Part shown: piece after piece, positions 1 through 8,464 of the stretch | Position numbering within the stretch: the first letter of the stretch is position 1 | How the letters are laid out: each line of letters begins with the position of its first letter | NCBI RefSeq assembly: GCF_000422705.1 | Contig: NZ_AUGO01000007.1 | Span: forward strand, 264,719 to 328,718 | DNA length: 64,000 nt | Reading direction: 5' to 3' | Origin: Flavobacterium soli DSM 19725 | GTDB lineage: Bacteria > Bacteroidota > Bacteroidia > Flavobacteriales > Flavobacteriaceae | Translations under genes and position numbers: made by a program | The notes under the pieces: generated by a model | What the model was told of the DNA's origin: nothing | Databases searched by the model: none | The model's input: the letters and a program-made list of their open reading frames with translations, nothing else

Positions 1-268
1 CCGCCAAAGTGGCGTTATCTTCCTTGTGTGAAGGTGCTGGACCATTGTCTTCCTTGATAGCGATGCTTCGCATTACCTCAACTAGTGGCTTCTCTGCACT
101 TGTAGTATAAATTGAGATTTCTGACAATAAACTTACATTGCTTCTCAATCCAACCGTGATTTTTTTTCCATCAATTAAAGATTCTGCTACAAAACCTGAA
201 CGGGTTTGCACTTTTAAGGCATATAAACCTGGCTTTCCTGAAATTGCTAATATTTTATCTAAATTCAT
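1..268 (-). CDS. DUF5606 domain protein, 3' end cut by window
   Basis: The minus-strand frame opens at an ATG complementary to 266-268 and stays open to the window edge, giving about 89 residues beginning MNLDKILAISGKPGLYALK. This is the N-terminus of the DUF5606 family, small proteins of unknown function in Bacteroidota that commonly sit next to def. It lies 95 bp downstream of def on the same strand, as usual, so they are probably cotranscribed. Function is not known; the family call comes from the recognisable N-terminal motif and the context. Confidence 0.8.
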   Translation of the reverse strand, partial: MNLDKILAISGKPGLYALKVQTRSGFVAESLIDGKKITVGLRSNVSLLSEISIYTTSAEKPLVEVMRSIAIKEDNGPAPSHKEDNATLA

Positions 269-363
269 CTTTAGTAATTATTTATTTTTTTATTAGTATT
301 ATTTTTTCTTAATAACTGTAAACTTCAAACTGCGACTGAACACTGATCACTGAATACTGCAAA

Positions 364-954
364 CTATCTCCCTTTCTTCGGCGAAGCAAACTTCATCTTA
401 TAATCAGGACGTGTCTTGCCTTCCATGATATTCTGCAGTTTCTTTTTGATCAATTGTTTTTTCAAAGAAGATATCTTATCGGTAAACAAGATTCCTTCAA
501 TATGATCATATTCGTGTTGAATAACTCGTGCAATCAAACCATCATAAACATCGGTGTGCTTTTTGAAATCCTCATCATAATATTCAATCGTGATGCGTTC
601 GTTTCTATATACATCCTCACGCACTTCTGGAATACTAAGGCAACCTTCGTTAAAACCCCATTCTTCGCCTTCTTCCTTCAACATTTTGGCATTGATAAAC
701 GTTTTCTTAAAGCCGTTCAATTGTTCTCGTTCTTCTTTTGACAAATCTTCATCATCGCTAAAAGGTGTTGTATCGACAATAAATAAACGAATCGCCATTC
801 CAACTTGAGGTGCTGCCAAACCTACACCATATGCATTATACATCGTCTCATACATGTTGGCAACAGTTTCCTTTAGGTTAGGATAATCCTGCGGAATTTC
901 TTCTGCTAATTTTCTTAAAACCGGATCGCCATATCCTACAATTGGTAAAATCAT
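364..954 (-). CDS. def: Peptide deformylase
   Basis: Removes the N-formyl group from the initiator methionine of nascent proteins in the cytoplasm, using a metal ion. All three family motifs are present in this 196-residue protein: GVGLAAPQVG at about 43-52, EGCLS at 103-107 (metal-binding Cys) and HEYDH at 147-151 (two metal-binding His and the catalytic Glu). Length is normal. The ATG start gives the conserved MILPIVGYGDPVLR N-terminus. It lies upstream of the DUF5606 gene and downstream of ruvX on the same strand, with an unrelated plus-strand FUSC gene lying between def and ruvX. Confidence 0.97.
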   Translation of the reverse strand: MILPIVGYGDPVLRKLAEEIPQDYPNLKETVANMYETMYNAYGVGLAAPQVGMAIRLFIVDTTPFSDDEDLSKEEREQLNGFKKTFINAKMLKEEGEEWGFNEGCLSIPEVREDVYRNERITIEYYDEDFKKHTDVYDGLIARVIQHEYDHIEGILFTDKISSLKKQLIKKKLQNIMEGKTRPDYKMKFASPKKGR

Positions 955-1108
955 TTTAAAAATTTTAAAGTATTATGCATTATCAAAAAGAGTGCCTTCA
1001 TCAAATACGGACGGCAAAAATAGTGAAAAAAAGATAACCGATAACCTTTTACTACTATAGAAACTTCTTAAATCTTTATTTTTCAAAGTTTAAATCTCCT
1101 GCATTCCT

Positions 1109-1116
1109 TACCTTTG
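1109..1116 (+). promoter_or_regulatory. Bacteroidota-type -7 promoter element for the FUSC gene
   Basis: TACCTTTG matches the TAnnTTTG -7 consensus of Bacteroidota sigma factors and lies 18 bp before the ATG at 1135. I see no convincing -33 TTTG at the expected distance, so only the -7 half is supported. Confidence 0.5.
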
Positions 1117-1134
1117 TAGAGTACATCCTTTCAA

Positions 1135-3189
1135 ATGATCAATTCAGTTAAAAATTTTACCGACCAGACCAATTTTACTAATGCACTAAAAGTTACAGTT
1201 GCATCTGTTTTGCCTGTCATTGTATTGGGTTATCTGGGTTTGTTTCAAGTGGGTTTTACCATTGCCATTGGGGCTATCCTTACCTATCCTAGCGATATTC
1301 CTAGTAATTTGAAACATAAGATCAATGGTCTTTTGGTAGCGATTTTAATCATTGTTGGTGCTGCTGCTTTAGTAAACATTACCTATCCTTATCCGTGGAT
1401 TTTTTATCCTTTTCTAGCTATCATATTGTTTTTTCTTTCAATGATTTCCGTGTATGGCCATCGTGCTACCATGATTTCCTTTTCGGGATTACTATCGGTT
1501 TGCTTGGCTTTTGGACATCTGAATTCTGGATTGGATATCATTATTAATAGCGGATATATGCTGGCTGGCGGATTGTTTTATCTGCTGGTTTCCTTGACTT
1601 TTTATAAAATCAGACCGTATCGTTATGTAGAATTGCAAATTGCCGAATGCATCAAGCTCACTTCAAAATACCTCAAGCTTCGTGGCGATTTGTGGAACAC
1701 CGATGCTTCTCGTACCAAAATCATCGAAAAACAACTGTATCTTCAAGTAGAATTGAATGCGATTCATGAAAATTTAAGGGAAATTTTAATTCGGAACCGT
1801 TCCAATTCGGGAAGTTCAAATCAAAACAGGAAGATGCTTATCGTGTTTGATTCCTTACTCGAAATCCTTGAACTTGCCCTTTCTACTTCTTTTGACCATA
1901 CTAAGTTGAACGAAAAGTTTAGTGCACATCCAAAGGCGTTGGCAACCTATCAAAATCTTGCCTACAACCTTGCTGCTACCATGAAAAAGCTTTCCAAATC
2001 ATTGGAAAACAAAACCAAATATGTGTCAAAACATCAGCTTTTCCAAGACTTAGAAGCTTTGGAAAAGGGCATTTTAGAGTATGAAAAGGAAGTTGGACCA
2101 GAAGCAGCTTCCGAAGGTGTCCTAATGCTTTCCAACATGAAGGATTATGCCGAAAGGCAAATTGAAAAAATAAAAGTCGTGGAACGGGCTTTCACATTGG
2201 CTACGAAACCCCAAGACTTGAAAGGAATCGAAAAAGACCTCGAAAAATTCCTCACGCCCTTGTATTATCCTTGGAGTACATTTAAAGAAAACTTGAGCTT
2301 CTCCTCCACTATTTTCAGGCATTCACTTCGATTGACAATCACAATACTTTTTGGCTTTATTGTCGGAAAAATTCTACCCTTCCAAAATGTCTATTGGATT
2401 CTATTGACAATTGTCGTGATCATGCGACCCGGATACGGACTCACAAAACAACGTTCCTATGAGCGGATTTTTGGGACCATCTTGGGTGGAATCATTGCTT
2501 TTGGGATCATTTCATTTGTTCATAATAGTTTTGCCATCAGTGCTTTTGCCATTATTGCCATGCTATTGGGCTTTACTTTTACCCAGACGAATTATAAGGT
2601 TGGGGCTACTTTCGTGACGATGTATGTCGTTTTTATTTATGGTATGCTTACGCCAAATGTCAACGAGGTCATTCAATATCGAATTCTCGACACCGTTGTT
2701 GGTGCAGCACTTGCCTTCGCGGCCAATTATTTCCTTTGGCCTTCATGGGAATTCCTGAACGTTCGTCTGTTTTTGGAGAAATCCATCAAAGCCAATCATG
2801 ACTATATAAAAGAAATTTCAGTTTTTTACAATCAGAAAGGAGAAGTAACCACTGCTTATAAACTGGCAAGGAAACAAGCCTTTATCGAAATTGGTAACCT
2901 GATGACGTCGTTTCAACGGATGACACAGGAACCAAAATCCAAGCAAAAACACATGCCACAAGTCTATAAATTGGTAGAGCTGAATCATACTTTGGTTTCG
3001 TCATCAGCTTCGTTGGGAACCTATATTCAAACACATCAAACTAGCAAAGCTTCGGAAGCTTTTAATGTGGTTGTGGAAACGGTCCTCAAAAACCTCGACA
3101 ACGCAATGGAAGTACTACATACGGATGACGAAAAATTATTACTTAACACGGTTCAAAAAGCCGACTTGGAAGTTCTTTTACCGAATTAA
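1135..3189 (+). CDS. FUSC-family (YccS/YhfK-like) membrane transporter, C-terminus frameshifted
   Basis: Inner-membrane protein of the fusaric-acid-resistance / YccS type, thought to export small aromatic or organic compounds. The 684 residues contain an N-terminal hydrophobic bundle (about 20-160), a long soluble middle part (about 165-385), a second hydrophobic bundle (about 395-530) and a soluble tail. The frame stops at 3189, but the +2 frame continues directly with about 56 codons of sensible protein (starting TELKNIRAKELRDN) to a TAA at 3348-3350, tail-to-tail with ruvX. One extra T in the TTTT run at 3176-3179 would restore one protein of about 740 residues. So the gene has either a real C-terminal truncation or a one-base sequencing error. 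Substrate unknown. Confidence 0.85.
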   Translation: MINSVKNFTDQTNFTNALKVTVASVLPVIVLGYLGLFQVGFTIAIGAILTYPSDIPSNLKHKINGLLVAILIIVGAAALVNITYPYPWIFYPFLAIILFFLSMISVYGHRATMISFSGLLSVCLAFGHLNSGLDIIINSGYMLAGGLFYLLVSLTFYKIRPYRYVELQIAECIKLTSKYLKLRGDLWNTDASRTKIIEKQLYLQVELNAIHENLREILIRNRSNSGSSNQNRKMLIVFDSLLEILELALSTSFDHTKLNEKFSAHPKALATYQNLAYNLAATMKKLSKSLENKTKYVSKHQLFQDLEALEKGILEYEKEVGPEAASEGVLMLSNMKDYAERQIEKIKVVERAFTLATKPQDLKGIEKDLEKFLTPLYYPWSTFKENLSFSSTIFRHSLRLTITILFGFIVGKILPFQNVYWILLTIVVIMRPGYGLTKQRSYERIFGTILGGIIAFGIISFVHNSFAISAFAIIAMLLGFTFTQTNYKVGATFVTMYVVFIYGMLTPNVNEVIQYRILDTVVGAALAFAANYFLWPSWEFLNVRLFLEKSIKANHDYIKEISVFYNQKGEVTTAYKLARKQAFIEIGNLMTSFQRMTQEPKSKQKHMPQVYKLVELNHTLVSSSASLGTYIQTHQTSKASEAFNVVVETVLKNLDNAMEVLHTDDEKLLLNTVQKADLEVLLPN

Positions 3190-3350
3190 AAAACATCCGT
3201 GCCAAGGAATTGCGTGATAATGCAATTGATGAAAACGATTTTCAATTGAAGATGAAGGAAGCTCAGTTGGTCATCGAGCAGCTAATATGGCTCACGAACT
3301 TATCCGAAAGTATTCTCAAAGCTACGCGAAAGCTCAAAATCGTAATCTAA
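3180..3350 (+). pseudogene. Out-of-frame C-terminal tail of the FUSC gene
   Basis: This stretch, in the +2 frame relative to the upstream FUSC gene, encodes a helical tail beginning TELKNIRAKE and ending ILKATRKLKIV before TAA at 3348-3350. It has no start codon of its own and begins exactly where the FUSC frame is lost, so it is best read as the detached C-terminus of that gene. The end overlaps the ruvX stop codon by 4 bp, a typical compact convergent arrangement. Confidence 0.7.
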
Positions 3351-3760
3351 AATTTTCTCGACAAATAATCCTGAAGCATGATCGTTGCCGAAATCTCATC
3401 GATTAGGGCCTTGCTTTGCCGTTGCTTCTTTTTGAGTCCGCTGTCAATCATCGTTTGGAAGGCCATCTTCGACGTAAACCGTTCATCTACTCGTTCAAGT
3501 TTCATTTCTGGAAATGTATTTTGAAACAAGAGTACAAACTTTTCGATGATTTCGGCACTTTGAGAAGGTTCACCGTTCATTTGTTTGGGTTCGCCAATGA
3601 GCACTTTTTCTACCTTTTCCTTGCCAAAATACTCCTTCAAGAAAGCAATTGCAGTTTCTGAGGGAATGGTGGTGAGTCCCGAAGCGATGATTTGCATCTC
3701 GTCAGTAACGGCAATTCCGGTGCGTTTTAGTCCGTAGTCGATGGCTAGAATTCTTGGCAT
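3347..3760 (-). CDS. ruvX: RuvX/YqgF-family Holliday junction resolvase-like nuclease
   Basis: YqgF-family RNase H-fold protein, involved in 16S rRNA 5'-end maturation in well-studied bacteria and named as a putative Holliday junction resolvase. About 137 residues with the N-terminal DYGLKRTGIAVTD (first catalytic Asp), the central VLIGEPKQMNGEPS and the ERFTSKMA motif. I chose the internal ATG giving MPRILAIDYG because the six residues before it are not family-like. Gene order ruvX-def-DUF5606 on the minus strand supports the call. Confidence 0.93.
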   Translation of the reverse strand: MPRILAIDYGLKRTGIAVTDEMQIIASGLTTIPSETAIAFLKEYFGKEKVEKVLIGEPKQMNGEPSQSAEIIEKFVLLFQNTFPEMKLERVDERFTSKMAFQTMIDSGLKKKQRQSKALIDEISATIMLQDYLSRKF

Positions 3761-3933
3761 AAGGTAGTTTTGAGGCAAAGATAACGTTTTGTGTTAAGTG
3801 AATGAAAAATGTAATGGATCTGATAAGAATTTTATAACATCTGTAATTTATAGTATAACATTCACTTCATATTTCATTGCTAATTTGGCTATAAGAAAAA
3901 GAACAAAAAACTAACCTTATAAAACTACTTGCT

Positions 3934-4143
3934 ATGGACTCCAACTACGTTGTAAACAGATTGAAATCGACTCGTTACCAATATCCAACGGTAACTTTTT
4001 TAAGAACAAGACTTCAAAATCTTGAAGAACAAAAACGAAAAGAAGTAATCTCTGGATTGAAAATCGAGCTGTGCAAAGCTAAAAATGTGGACATCCACGA
4101 ACCGCTTACCGACTTATTGTATAGAATGCCAATTGCTTCATAA
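3934..4143 (+). CDS. Small basic hypothetical protein
   Basis: A 69-residue protein, probably cytoplasmic, with no signal peptide or membrane segment; rich in Lys/Arg and Leu and predicted mostly helical by eye. It stands alone between ruvX and the VOC gene, starts with ATG and is followed 30 bp later by a strong terminator hairpin, which supports a real transcription unit. I recognise no domain and assign no function. Confidence 0.6.
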   Translation: MDSNYVVNRLKSTRYQYPTVTFLRTRLQNLEEQKRKEVISGLKIELCKAKNVDIHEPLTDLLYRMPIAS

Positions 4144-4172
4144 GGAAGTTTTGATAGGCTCCTTAAAAAAAC

Positions 4173-4204
4173 AAACCTCTTTGTCTTGATTGATAAAGAG
4201 GTTT
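4173..4204. terminator. Bidirectional intrinsic terminator
   Basis: A perfect 10-bp stem (AAACCTCTTT / AAAGAGGTTT) with a 12-nt loop, A-rich on the left and T-rich on the right, between the small plus-strand gene and the convergent VOC gene. It can stop transcription from both sides. Confidence 0.85.
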
Positions 4205-4225
4205 TGTTTATTATTGCTAACTTGT

Positions 4226-4633
4226 CTATTCTGTAGGCATTTTAGACATATCCATATAGAAAATTTCCCAAGTATGACCATCGAAATCTTCTATGTTTCG
4301 TTGTTGCATAAAGCCATAATCTTTCATTTCGCTTGGCTCAGTTCCGCCTGCTTTTAGTCCGTTGTTCATTGTTGTATTGAGTTCGTCAACGCTTTCCATA
4401 GACAATGCGAAAAGTGCAGCCACATTTGATTTTGTATCAGCAATAGGTTTTGTTATAAAGCTCGAAAACTTTTCGTGTGACAAAAGCATCACATAGATAC
4501 TTTCGCTCCACACCATGCATTTTGCCGTGTCATCAGAAAATTGAGGATTGTTTGTGAATCCCAATGCCAAATAAAAGTCCATCGACTTTTGAAGGTTGCT
4601 TACTGCTAAATTGATAAAAACTTGTTTTGCCAT
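4226..4633 (-). CDS. VOC-family (glyoxalase/bleomycin-resistance fold) protein
   Basis: A 135-residue single VOC-fold protein. The N-terminus MAKQVFINLAVSNLQKSMDF and the C-terminal FDGHTWEIFYMD are the typical first and last strands of these metal-binding paired beta-alpha-beta-beta-beta modules. Substrate cannot be read from sequence. It is the last gene of a minus-strand run (VOC, SRPBCC, VOC, DUF1398) behind an AraC-type regulator; spacing is short, so these may be expressed together. Confidence 0.85.
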   Translation of the reverse strand: MAKQVFINLAVSNLQKSMDFYLALGFTNNPQFSDDTAKCMVWSESIYVMLLSHEKFSSFITKPIADTKSNVAALFALSMESVDELNTTMNNGLKAGGTEPSEMKDYGFMQQRNIEDFDGHTWEIFYMDMSKMPTE

Positions 4634-4668
4634 TTTTTTTTATTTTAAATAGTTCTTCATTATTATTG

Positions 4669-5118
4669 TTATGCATCTGGAATATTGGGTTCTACCAAAC
4701 GCTTCAGTTTATCAAGCGATTCCTGCCAACCCAAATAGCACATCTCTGCCGGAATTGCATCGGGTATTCCTTCCTGTAGTATCATCAGTTCCGTACCCAC
4801 GCTAACTTCCCGTAATTCAACAGTTGTAATAATTGTTCCCGGAAAGTTGGGATCGTCAAATTGGTCGGAATATTTTAGTCGTTCATTAGGTATGATTTCC
4901 AGATACTCGCCTCCAAATGAATGGCTGTTGCCGGTTGTGAAATTTGTAAACGACATTTTGTACTTGCCACCCACTCTGAAATCCGAACTGTGCACCTTGC
5001 ACACAAAACCATAAGGCGGAAACCAAGACGCCATAGCATCGGCATCTGAAAATGCCTTAAAAACTTTTTCTGGAGGTGCCGTTAAAACCCTCTGAAGGGT
5101 TACTTTGTTCTTTTCCAT
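4669..5118 (-). CDS. SRPBCC / AHSA1-domain protein
   Basis: A 149-residue START-like (SRPBCC) protein of the activator-of-Hsp90-ATPase-homologue (AHSA1) type, a hydrophobic-pocket fold often found beside VOC proteins and small regulators. Diagnostic stretches are RVLTAPPEKVFKAFSDAD near the N-terminus, SWFPPYGF, the central GGEYLEIIPNERL and the C-terminal WQESLDKLKRLVE. Ligand unknown. Lies 35 bp upstream of the following VOC gene and 30 bp downstream of another, consistent with one operon. Confidence 0.88.
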   Translation of the reverse strand: MEKNKVTLQRVLTAPPEKVFKAFSDADAMASWFPPYGFVCKVHSSDFRVGGKYKMSFTNFTTGNSHSFGGEYLEIIPNERLKYSDQFDDPNFPGTIITTVELREVSVGTELMILQEGIPDAIPAEMCYLGWQESLDKLKRLVEPNIPDA

Positions 5119-5148
5119 AGTTTTTTATTTATTTCTATTATTAATTAT

Positions 5149-5514
5149 TTATTTCGCTTGAAGATTAAAAACTGTCCCGGCTGGATCTTGTATCCAATGC
5201 ATATTTTCAGGAAGCTCTTCAATCTCATCACAGGTTTCCACACCATTCGATAGCAAATAATTAGTTGCTTCTTCTACGTTCGGAACGGTTAGCTGTAACC
5301 AAGTTTCAGAGTGCGTGTAATTGTCAACACAATCCAACCAGATCACATTATGACCAAATTTCACTTGATGGGTTCGAGAAATGGTAGGATTCTCAATAGG
5401 CTTTTCCTCTACTTCTAGCTTCAAAATATTTTTATAAAAAGCAACTGTTTTGTCATACTTGCTTTTCGGGATTTTTATTGCAATGTTAATTCCCGCTTCA
5501 AATCTTATGTCCAT
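5149..5514 (-). CDS. VOC-family protein
   Basis: A second VOC-fold protein, 121 residues, different in sequence from the one at 4226. N-terminal strand INIAIKIPKSKYDKTVAFYK and the C-terminal IQDPAGTVFNLQAK are family-typical. It lies in the same minus-strand run as the SRPBCC gene. Function unknown. Confidence 0.82.
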   Translation of the reverse strand: MDIRFEAGINIAIKIPKSKYDKTVAFYKNILKLEVEEKPIENPTISRTHQVKFGHNVIWLDCVDNYTHSETWLQLTVPNVEEATNYLLSNGVETCDEIEELPENMHWIQDPAGTVFNLQAK

Positions 5515-5570
5515 TTATTTATATTTTTGAGATAGTGTTGTTTTATTTTCTTATATCAAATTTAAAAATA

Positions 5571-5614
5571 CCCCCCCTAATTATTCCTGTGTGAACAGGA
5601 CAAACTAGAGGGGG
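5571..5614 (-). terminator. Nested hairpin, possible terminator of the DUF1398 gene
   Basis: A C-run at 5571-5577 can pair with the G-run at 5610-5614, and inside it TCCTGT (5585-5590) pairs perfectly with ACAGGA (5595-5600). On the minus strand the outer stem is followed by TATTTTTAAA. It sits 60-100 bp after the DUF1398 stop codon and before the VOC gene, so it may separate them into two transcripts. Confidence 0.45.
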
Positions 5615-5673
5615 ATTTTGGGCAATTAAAATTTTGAGGTTTCCAAGTCCAAATGGTATCCAAACTGCAGGAT

Positions 5674-6063
5674 TTATTGAGGAATTTGTTCCACTAAAAT
5701 CTCATTTCCTGCTTTGTCATAATAGGTACAGGTCATCTTGTCCATACAAATTGCCCACTTTTCGACACCTACGGTTGCACACATTTTAATGAAGGTTAGG
5801 AAATCTGTTTTGCCTTGCTGATGAGCGATGAGTTCTTCCTTAAACACTTCTCCATTCGAGGTATCGGCAATTACTAACGGTTCATATTTTGCAGGCACCT
5901 TTGCCGTATAATCGTTTGCACCGTGATAGTCAATATGTCCATCCGTTACATACGCTTCATAATGCGTGACACCTAATTTTTTAATTTCCCTGATATAAGA
6001 AGGAAAATCTGCTCCCGATTTTACTTTGCTGTGTGCATCCTTGATTTGTTCTACTGTAAACAT
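5674..6063 (-). CDS. DUF1398 family protein
   Basis: A 129-residue protein of the DUF1398 (YbcV-like) family, unknown function. The pattern MFTVEQIKDAHSKVKSGADF, then YIREIKKLGVTHYEAYVTDG and DYHGANDYTAK, and the C-terminal CMDKMTCTYYDKAGNEIL is characteristic. Normal length. Lies downstream of the AraC-type regulator gene on the same strand with a 180-bp gap. Confidence 0.88.
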   Translation of the reverse strand: MFTVEQIKDAHSKVKSGADFPSYIREIKKLGVTHYEAYVTDGHIDYHGANDYTAKVPAKYEPLVIADTSNGEVFKEELIAHQQGKTDFLTFIKMCATVGVEKWAICMDKMTCTYYDKAGNEILVEQIPQ

Positions 6064-6245
6064 TTTTTCTTGATTTTAATGGTTAAACGATTTGTTGAAT
6101 TACAGGCAACCATACTGGCAAAACTTGTCAAAATGGTTGCTCTTTTTAGAATTGTTTTTTTATTGTTCTTGCCTTAAGATTATCCCAATTATTCGGGACA
6201 AAAGTGCCACTATTGGAATTCCTGTAATTGTAAAAAATCGTTTTT

Positions 6246-7010
6246 CTACAAGAAACGTTTGAAGTTTTCGGGAGTGTCGACTGTAAATTGCTTGAAGTCC
6301 TTGATGAAATGAGCTTGATCGAAGAAATTATTTTCATAGCAGATTTCGGTCAGCGTTTTAGATTCGGTTAAATTGTCAATAACGGCATTAAAGCGAACGA
6401 TCGAGGCAAACTTTTTGGCTGACGTTCCCACCACTTTTCTGAACCGCTTTTCAAACGGACTCTGACTGATAAACAGCTTTTCGTTCAGTTGATTGATGCG
6501 AATTGTACCTTTGCTTTGATAGATGAGCTTCACGGCTTCCACGATCAATTTGTCGGTTTGAATGTCTTTGAGTTGGGATAGCAGAAACCGTTCGACTATT
6601 TTTATCCTTTGGTTGTCAGTAGAAGCTAATGCCAATTTTTCTTCTACTTCTGCTACACTTTTTTTATCAAATACATCCTCCAGAGAAAGGCTCAGGTTAA
6701 ATAATGCATTGGCGGGATGCGAAGCAAAATGGGTAAAGCCTATTTCGGTAAAGTAGATCAATATAGTTCCGATGTTTGCCGAATTTTTAAAAATCTTATA
6801 ACCATCCGTGATTCCTGTAATTCCGGCTGTAGTGAGCTGGCTTTCGGTGTTGTCTTTTACGGTAGCAAGTTGTCCCTTATATTGAAAACCGATCACCAAT
6901 CCCGATGAGGGAAAAACCTTGTACTCCATTTCCAACTCATTCTCCGACACTACAAAATACTTGATGTAGGGCTGTAATTGTAGGGTTGGGAAATGTTTTT
7001 CGAATTTCAT
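6246..7010 (-). CDS. AraC-family transcriptional regulator
   Basis: A 254-residue DNA-binding regulator. Residues 1-140 form a cupin-like sensor of the kind often seen in flavobacterial AraC proteins (begins KFEKHFPTLQLQPYIKYFVV). The C-terminal 100 residues carry the double helix-turn-helix: INQLNEKLFISQSPFEKRFR and LTEICYENNFFDQAHFIKDF. Lies just upstream of the DUF1398-VOC-SRPBCC-VOC run on the same strand, which it may regulate. Effector unknown. Confidence 0.9.
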   Translation of the reverse strand: MKFEKHFPTLQLQPYIKYFVVSENELEMEYKVFPSSGLVIGFQYKGQLATVKDNTESQLTTAGITGITDGYKIFKNSANIGTILIYFTEIGFTHFASHPANALFNLSLSLEDVFDKKSVAEVEEKLALASTDNQRIKIVERFLLSQLKDIQTDKLIVEAVKLIYQSKGTIRINQLNEKLFISQSPFEKRFRKVVGTSAKKFASIVRFNAVIDNLTESKTLTEICYENNFFDQAHFIKDFKQFTVDTPENFKRFL

Positions 7011-7052
7011 TTGGTTATGGTGTTTATTGGTTACAGTTAGATCATCTAAAGA

Positions 7053-7559
7053 TTAGTGCTGTTCTACCCATATTTTAATCTTCTTGTTATTTTCATCAAG
7101 AGCGATAACTAAAAAGTCAAAATCAATTCCAAATCCACTATATGCACCAACAGGATAAAGCATTAAATTCAGCTTTTCACTTGTTGAATCCACAACTCTT
7201 TGTTCAAACTCAAATGGTTTTCCGAGTAAATCTATTATTTGACTTTTATTTAGTTCAGAATTAAGATAGTTTTCTAGTAAGTCGGAAATCATATTCCATC
7301 TCGGACTTTTATGATTTATATCATTATTATGTTTTAACCATTCCTTTTGCTCAAACTTTATTTTAATTTCACGTCTCTCAAGGAATTCTCTATATAGTTT
7401 TTCTGCTTCTCCAGATTCCACAACATTACTTAGCCTCTTCATATCCAAAAGATTGGAAATAGAATCTTTTTTAAACTCGGTTTCTTTTTCAATTCTAGAT
7501 TGTCCACTACTTACTAAATATACTGTCAAAAATAGAAATGTAATTGTCTTTTTCATCAT
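7053..7559 (-). CDS. Secreted or periplasmic hypothetical protein
   Basis: A 168-residue protein with a signal peptide (KKTITFLFLTVYLVSSGQ) followed by a charged helical region and a segment LNKSQIIDLLGKPFEFEQR that resembles the BamE/SmpA-type K-x-x-V-x-x-L-L-G-x-P motif. That resemblance is weak and I do not assign a function. The start overlaps the stop of the upstream membrane-protein gene in an ATGA arrangement, implying translational coupling. Confidence 0.65.
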   Translation of the reverse strand: MMKKTITFLFLTVYLVSSGQSRIEKETEFKKDSISNLLDMKRLSNVVESGEAEKLYREFLERREIKIKFEQKEWLKHNNDINHKSPRWNMISDLLENYLNSELNKSQIIDLLGKPFEFEQRVVDSTSEKLNLMLYPVGAYSGFGIDFDFLVIALDENNKKIKIWVEQH

Positions 7560-7840
7560 AGAATTTTTCTCAAGTAATTTACTATAGCAATTAATCCATT
7601 AATTGAAAAATGAATCCATAAAAATAGGAATCCATAAAATAATACAGCTAAAGAATTTCCTCCTTTAAAATTTTCTTTATAAACAAATATAAATACCATC
7701 AATATTGCATAAAAAGCAAAAACAATTAGATTAACTGTATTAATTACTTTTTTTGTTTTTAGATATCCAATAAGAAAATACAGTAATGCAGATGCATATA
7801 AAATATATAATACAACAAACTCGGAATCTAATGGAAGCAT
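7556..7840 (-). CDS. Small three-helix membrane protein
   Basis: The chosen start (ATG at 7838-7840) gives 94 residues, MLPLDSEFVVLYILYASALL..., with three hydrophobic segments at about 8-25, 31-52 and 62-85. An in-frame extension to 7972 exists, but it runs through a long palindromic repeat and is rich in Arg/Lys, so it is probably not translated. The stop overlaps the next gene's ATG. A degenerate copy of the 5' part of this gene lies at 11058-11284. Function unknown. Confidence 0.6.
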   Translation of the reverse strand: MLPLDSEFVVLYILYASALLYFLIGYLKTKKVINTVNLIVFAFYAILMVFIFVYKENFKGGNSLAVLFYGFLFLWIHFSINGLIAIVNYLRKIL

Positions 7841-7996
7841 ATTTACTTTTATTTTATCGAGGTTTTCTCCATTATTTTGTCCTTCCGACGAAGGAGGAAT
7901 CGCAATCGATTTACAATATTTTCTTTCTTTAGACTTCCTTCTGATGAGTTTCCTCCTTCGTCGGAAGGACAACTAAACCGATTAACTTAATGACAT
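7771..7996. repeat. Segmental duplication, copy I
   Basis: About 225 bp that align along their whole length with 11058-11284, covering the 5' end of the small membrane-protein gene, its upstream region and a palindromic element. The copies share blocks such as AAAATATATAATAC, GGAAGCATATTTACTTTTAT and GAGGTTTTCTCCATTATTTT. Copy I is the one with intact coding sequence. Confidence 0.9.
7877..7972. repeat. Long perfect palindrome upstream of the small membrane-protein gene
   Basis: A 23-bp perfect inverted repeat: 7877-7899 (begins TTGTCCTTCCGACG) pairs with 7950-7972, spacer 50 bp. It is followed by the sequence TTAACTTAATGACATTG, which is also the right end of the MITE-like element at 15636-15787, so this is probably a related miniature element. 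Confidence 0.85.
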
Positions 7997-8464
7997 TGAC
8001 TGCGAGCTTCTAGCTCATGGCCTCAAACAAAAATACAATTTATTTCTTTATACTCTTTGTGTTAACAAGCTAGAAGCTCTCACCATCACAAGTCGCTACT
8101 ATAAACAAAAAACGCAAGTTGCTTTGCGGTTTCTGTTTGTAAGGCACAGTATGCAATTCTGATCAAAATAGTATGGATATCCGAGAGGCTCGGGGTTTAT
8201 TCCTGTCTGTATTTACCATTTGTTTTTATTTTTGAATCAGCACGTTTTTGCTAATTATCTTTTGGACTGTGTTTGTTTGTTTCTTATTGGGATTGTAACT
8301 TTGGAAAATCAATATTTCAATTGATGCACTTCAATTGCATTTAAGTGATTTGAACGGAAAAAAAAAGAAATATCACAAATGCTTTTTTAGTAAAAATAAA
8401 AGAATATTGCAGCATATTAAACCCTTTTCTAAAATCGAAGTCCAACTTTGAAAGCATCTAACTT
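7997..8464. other. Intergenic region before the DUF1800 gene
   Basis: No open gene is seen. It holds an inverted pair around GAGCTTCTAGCTC (about 8002-8014) and AGCTAGAAGCTC (about 8069-8080), then copy 1 of the sRNA-like repeat, then about 250 bp of AT-rich sequence that must carry the promoter of the DUF1800-DUF1501 pair. I could not fix that promoter. Confidence 0.6.
8050..8190 (-). repeat. sRNA-like dispersed repeat, copy 1 (degenerate)
   Basis: Shares TATAAACAAAAAA, GCAAGTTGCTTTGCGG and ATGCAATTCTG with copies at 13202-13300 and 15602-15915. Here both hairpins are weakened (one C lost from the first, mismatches in the second), so this copy may be inactive. Its left part also matches the left part of copy 3 around CTTTGTGTT and GCTAGAAGC. 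Confidence 0.75.

Noticed and set aside
7841..7972. N-terminal extension of the small membrane protein
   Set aside because: It runs through the palindrome and is Arg/Lys-rich; the internal ATG gives a better membrane protein start.
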